A DNA stretch of 64,000 nucleotides from Massilia phosphatilytica. GTDB lineage: Bacteria; Pseudomonadota; Gammaproteobacteria; Burkholderiales; Burkholderiaceae_D. Position 1 is the stretch's first letter. Each line of letters starts with the position of its first letter. The stretch is from assembly GCF_002968015.1 (NCBI RefSeq), contig NZ_PUIP01000004.1, forward strand, positions 1 to 64,000, given 5' to 3'. Below the pieces are notes generated by a model that did no database searches, was not told the DNA's origin, and was given only the letters and a program-made list of their open reading frames with translations. The translations under genes and the position numbers were made by a program. Shown piece by piece: positions 60,865 to 64,000 of the stretch.

Positions 60865-61487
60865 CGCCGGCTGAATGAACGCCGGCTGCGTACGAATCCC
60901 AGCACGCCCAATGCCGTCAGCGCCAGCAGCGGAGACGATGGTTCAGGCACGTTGGCAAGCAGGTCGACGTGCGCCAGCCCGGTCGGGGACGACGCCGATA
61001 CCGTGCCCGGATTGCCGCCCAGTTCCGGTACCAGCACGAACTCGGCGAAGCTGCCGTCGCCGCCGAGGTAAGCGGTCAGGTGGTCGTTGTACAAGGTCGC
61101 GTTGAACTGCGATTCGTCGATACTTTCGGTCGTGGCGAAATTGCCGCCGAAGCGGACGTCGAAGCTGAACAGTCCACCCAGGTTGACGAATTGGGTCAGG
61201 TAGTCGCCGCCGTTCTGGTTTCCCAGCACGATGCCGCCCGGGATCGCACCGGCGGCGCCGGCCGATCGGTCGAAGAGCATGCCGAAGGCTCCGCTGAAAT
61301 TGGTCAACTCGGCGGTCGCCGGCGTCGCCCCCGCGTTGGCGAGGAAGGTGAAGTCCATCAAACCCTGGCCCGTCAAACCGCCCGTGTCGATGCTGACGTG
61401 ATAGGTGGGCACAGCGTGCGCGGCCTGATGCGCAAGCAGAATCAGTCCACACACGCACTGCGCCAGGAGACCCTTAAAATTAGTCAT
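60858..61487 (-). CDS. PEP-CTERM sorting-domain protein
   Basis: A 209-residue exported protein: signal peptide (1-25, ending AHA), a beta-rich body of unknown function with small and hydrophobic residues, and a C-terminal VPEPSSPLLALTALGVLGFVRSRR. That tail is the Pro-Glu-Pro motif, membrane helix and basic tail recognised by exosortase for surface display in biofilm-forming betaproteobacteria. No exosortase is in the window. It lies 16 bp after the CE12-type gene on the same strand and may be co-transcribed with it. Confidence 0.88.
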   Translation of the reverse strand: MTNFKGLLAQCVCGLILLAHQAAHAVPTYHVSIDTGGLTGQGLMDFTFLANAGATPATAELTNFSGAFGMLFDRSAGAAGAIPGGIVLGNQNGGDYLTQFVNLGGLFSFDVRFGGNFATTESIDESQFNATLYNDHLTAYLGGDGSFAEFVLVPELGGNPGTVSASSPTGLAHVDLLANVPEPSSPLLALTALGVLGFVRSRRSFSRRQ

Positions 61488-61503
61488 GGTTCGCGTCCTT
61501 ATC

Positions 61504-63609
61504 TTAAAAAGTACCGCTATAAATATTGTTCGTGTAACCGATCGGCGCCTTGTTCGGATTGCTGTAGACAAGCGGCACGGTGAATGAGGCGCCCGCTGCG
61601 ATCGACGTCGCGGTCATGCCGATATAAGGCGCGCCGTCGCGTATGCCGGTGGCATTGTCGAGCGTGACGCCTGTCGTGAGATTGTTGAAGACCAGCTGGA
61701 ATGGACCGGTGAGCGTCGCGCCGCTGCTGTTGGTCAGGGTAATCGACGCGCTGTATTTGTTCGTGATGCGGTTCCAGGCCAGGCCGGAACGCAGCAGCGA
61801 GAAGCTGGACGTGGCGTCGACGAAGGAGGGCGCCGGCGGCTCACTGGTCGCGGTGCCGGAAACCGTCACGCCGTAGACGGCAAGCGTTTTCCCGGTGACG
61901 CCGGCCGAATTCCACGGATAGACCCGGACGTAGACGGTTGCGGCCGGGGGAACCTGTACGACGACGGGGTAGCTCAGTTTCGCGGTGAATGTATCCTTCA
62001 CAAACGATAATGGACTGGTATTCAGCCTGGTCGAACCGGAAAAATCCGGATTCAGCGAGTACTCGATGTCGGCCACCACCGTCGAACCGCCGCTGCTGGT
62101 GAGGTAGGCGGAAATCGTGTCGACGGACAGGGTTCCCGTGCCGGACCGGACGGCGAATTGCAGGTACTGGTTGTTGTCGCGCGTCGGGGAATTCGCCACG
62201 TAGCGCGCGACCGTCGTGTCCTGCCCATCCACCGCGATGACCTTGGCCGTCGACGGCACCAGTCCATGCACGACGGCGTCGTCCGCGGTCACCAGACCGT
62301 CCGTCGCCGGCGCCAATGCGAATCCGGCCTTGAACCAGCTGGCGTACGAGGCGATGCCGCCGGCGGCCGATACCCCTTCGCCGTGCACGGCGATGGTCGT
62401 GGGAAGGACGGCGGCGCCGATCGCAAAGCTGACGTTGCCGCTGTAAACCCTGGCCTCGCCCGGGGTGAACCGGACGTACAGCGCCTGGGTGAAGGCGCCA
62501 TTCGTATAGTCGACGGTCACGCTGCGCGACCAGATCGTGTTATCGAGCGAGAGTTCAAAACTGGCCGGGGAGGAAATCGTCATCGTCCCTTGTGCCGGGG
62601 CCAGGTCGAACGCGGACAGCGTGACGGTTTTCGTCGTCGCCATGCCCACGTAGCGCGTCGACCAGTCGAGCGAGCCAGGGCTGGGAATGAGCGAGGTGAC
62701 GGGCACCATGTGGCCGGCAAGGATGTTCAGCCCGCGCATGCCTTCCACGGCGCGCTTGGCGATCAGGTTCGCAAACAGCACCTGCGGATGGGTGCTGTCC
62801 GCGGCGATGTACAGGTTTGCGGTCGCCGCCGCGTTGCCGTAGCTTTCGACGATCTTCCTGGTCTCGGCGGTGATGTCGACGAAGGGCACCGCGTACCTGG
62901 TGGCGACCGCCTTCATCGCGGCGACATAATCGCCGCGGGCATAGGTCTCGCCCCCCGTGATCCCGACATTGTGCTGGCCCTGAGGCGTGATGGTCGTGCC
63001 GCTGAAGTATTTGCGCACGATCGGCGACATCAGGATCGGATTCGCCCCCCTGGCGCGAACCTGCTGGACGTACTTCTTCAGGAACTGGTAATACGAATGT
63101 TCCGAAATATCGACGGTCGGGTCGACCTTGTCCGGACGGCCCACGCATGCCTCGCCATCGGTCGATCCATCGCTGCAGAAGGCATAGGTCCCGAATTGCG
63201 CGTAATCGCCGCCGGACTTCTGGTCGTTGTGGGCGAACTGGATGATGACATAATCGCCTGCGCTGATTTTCGGAAGAATGGCGGGCCAGCGCGTGGCCTC
63301 GTAGTAGAAACTGCGCGAGCTGCGGCCGCCGAGCGCCCAATTGTCGACCTTGACCCCGGCGTCGAAAAACTGGGGCATCGCTTCACCCCAGCCCATTTGC
63401 GGCCGCCGGTCTTCCGTGTAGGCCGTCATGGTCGAGTCACCCAGCATATGAATGGTGGGAACCGTCGACACGTCGCTGGCGACCGAATCCATCGTCGACA
63501 ACAGCTTGGTATTGCTTGCGGGGCTGCCGTCTCCGGCGCCCCCGCCGCATGCCATCAAACCGCTTGCGAGAACTAGCGTACCAAACCAGGTGGATAACAA
63601 ACGTCTCAT
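61504..63609 (-). CDS. CE12-type rhamnogalacturonan acetylesterase lipoprotein, multidomain
   Basis: A 701-residue lipoprotein (lipobox LMAC, Cys about 21). The SGNH domain (about 50-300) carries HMLGDSTMTAY (nucleophile Ser), WALGGRSSRSFYYEATRW, IIQFAHNDQKSG (Asn) and the DSTHPQVLFANLIA Asp/His pair, matching rhamnogalacturonan acetylesterases. C-terminal parts are beta-sandwiches: one with STRYVGMATTKTVTLSAFDL (about 310-410), one from 420 to 610 and a final cellulose-binding-like domain (RITNKYSASITLTNSSG). They may bind the wall polysaccharide. AAGGAGAAG precedes the start. It lies downstream of a TonB-dependent receptor, forming a pectin-uptake unit. Confidence 0.88.
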   Translation of the reverse strand: MRRLLSTWFGTLVLASGLMACGGGAGDGSPASNTKLLSTMDSVASDVSTVPTIHMLGDSTMTAYTEDRRPQMGWGEAMPQFFDAGVKVDNWALGGRSSRSFYYEATRWPAILPKISAGDYVIIQFAHNDQKSGGDYAQFGTYAFCSDGSTDGEACVGRPDKVDPTVDISEHSYYQFLKKYVQQVRARGANPILMSPIVRKYFSGTTITPQGQHNVGITGGETYARGDYVAAMKAVATRYAVPFVDITAETRKIVESYGNAAATANLYIAADSTHPQVLFANLIAKRAVEGMRGLNILAGHMVPVTSLIPSPGSLDWSTRYVGMATTKTVTLSAFDLAPAQGTMTISSPASFELSLDNTIWSRSVTVDYTNGAFTQALYVRFTPGEARVYSGNVSFAIGAAVLPTTIAVHGEGVSAAGGIASYASWFKAGFALAPATDGLVTADDAVVHGLVPSTAKVIAVDGQDTTVARYVANSPTRDNNQYLQFAVRSGTGTLSVDTISAYLTSSGGSTVVADIEYSLNPDFSGSTRLNTSPLSFVKDTFTAKLSYPVVVQVPPAATVYVRVYPWNSAGVTGKTLAVYGVTVSGTATSEPPAPSFVDATSSFSLLRSGLAWNRITNKYSASITLTNSSGATLTGPFQLVFNNLTTGVTLDNATGIRDGAPYIGMTATSIAAGASFTVPLVYSNPNKAPIGYTNNIYSGTF

Positions 63610-63662
63610 CTCTTCTCCTTTTTATTTCTGGTTAAGACAGCAATAAACTCGGACTGACGTGA

Positions 63663-64000
63663 TCAGAACGTGTACTCGGCCCGGGTGACCCAGCTGCGGC
63701 CGATCGGCTTGGCGACGTTCTGGGCGAACACGACGCGCGACGACAGGCGCTGGTTCGACAGCGGCGGATCGACGTCGAACAGGTTGTTGATGCCGAAGGT
63801 CACCTTCAGGTGCTCGTTGAATTTGTAGTTCGTGCTCAGGTTGTATACTTTGAACGGCGAGATCACGTGGTAGAACGGCTGGCCGGGCTGCTGGGTCGGC
63901 AGCGCGTTGGTGTCGATGTAGTGCGACGTCCATTGCTGCGTCAGCGTTGCGCCGAAACCGCCATAGGCCCACGAGAAGCGCAGGTTGTGACGCCAGCGGA
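63663..64000 (-). CDS. TonB-dependent receptor, C-terminal fragment
   Basis: The last 112 residues of an outer-membrane TonB-dependent transporter; the rest lies beyond the window edge. Alternating beta-strands end in SWVTRAEYTF with the terminal Phe needed for barrel assembly, and YNLSTNYKFNEHLKVTFGINNLFDVDPP is the typical penultimate TBDR pattern. It lies 53 bp upstream of the CE12-type acetylesterase on the same strand, so its cargo is probably a pectin-derived oligosaccharide (inference). Confidence 0.88.
   Translation of the reverse strand, partial: RWRHNLRFSWAYGGFGATLTQQWTSHYIDTNALPTQQPGQPFYHVISPFKVYNLSTNYKFNEHLKVTFGINNLFDVDPPLSNQRLSSRVVFAQNVAKPIGRSWVTRAEYTF

Noticed and set aside
1..64000. 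CRISPR arrays, tRNA/rRNA genes, insertion sequences or prophage genes
   Set aside because: I saw no regularly spaced repeats, no tRNA-like arm sets, and no transposase, integrase or phage structural genes on either strand.

Overview
The window is about 65% G+C, densely coded, with many short convergent or ATGA-type gene overlaps. Gene content points to a betaproteobacterium, most likely the Massilia/Telluria/Pseudoduganella group of Oxalobacteraceae: a PEP-CTERM protein, a DUF4214 surface protein, a YciH-type SUI1 factor, DNA polymerase II and a large stock of secreted plant-polysaccharide enzymes. This placement is inference from gene content; no rRNA marker is present. I see no tRNA or rRNA gene, no insertion sequence and no CRISPR array.

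Layout. 1-1.4 kb: pectic galactan use (GH53 endo-galactanase and the start of a sodium/sugar symporter). 1.6-5.8 kb: exported protein, DUF455, DNA polymerase II, SUI1/YciH. 6.0-7.8 kb: GH16 beta-1,3-glucanase with its own promoter and operator. 7.9-18.5 kb: housekeeping and accessory genes (methyltransferase, cytochrome c, AraC regulator plus arginase-fold enzyme, VOC and AhpD proteins, TerB/TerC, NhaR, LysR regulator divergent from a CmcJ-type oxidoreductase and an HCCA isomerase). 18.5-19.6 kb: lower-G+C GH62 arabinofuranosidase. 19.6-21.1 kb: small proteins, one preceded by an attenuator-like leader. 21.2-24.3 kb: D-alanine catabolism (alr, dadA, divergent Lrp regulator). 24.6-27.1 kb: Crp/Fnr regulator, peroxiredoxin and persulfide-dioxygenase/rhodanese fusion. 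27.1-29.4 kb: exported cyanophycinase homologue and MYG1-like nuclease. 29.5-34.7 kb: DUF4214 protein, CheV and a PAS-GGDEF-EAL protein.

35-60.9 kb is the main theme: deconstruction of acetylated glucuronoarabinoxylan. It holds glucarate dehydratase divergent from an SGNH esterase and a GH115 alpha-glucuronidase; GH12, GH27, GH10 and GH67 enzymes; a LacI-family regulator; and a long plus-strand run of GH3, then xylX-xylB-xylC-xylD (oxidative Weimberg pathway for D-xylose), closed by a strong terminator and followed by a GH2 enzyme. Four copies of one LacI-type operator (core TWGCGSWAAC) lie before gudD/SGNH, GH67/GH10, the lacI gene and GH3-xyl. They tie clusters 14 kb apart into one apparent XylR-like regulon. 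The semialdehyde dehydrogenase that completes the Weimberg route (xylA), a uronate dehydrogenase and a xylo-oligosaccharide transporter are absent here and must lie elsewhere.

60.9-64 kb: a second pectin module on the minus strand, made of the end of a TonB-dependent receptor, a CE12-type rhamnogalacturonan acetylesterase lipoprotein and a PEP-CTERM protein.
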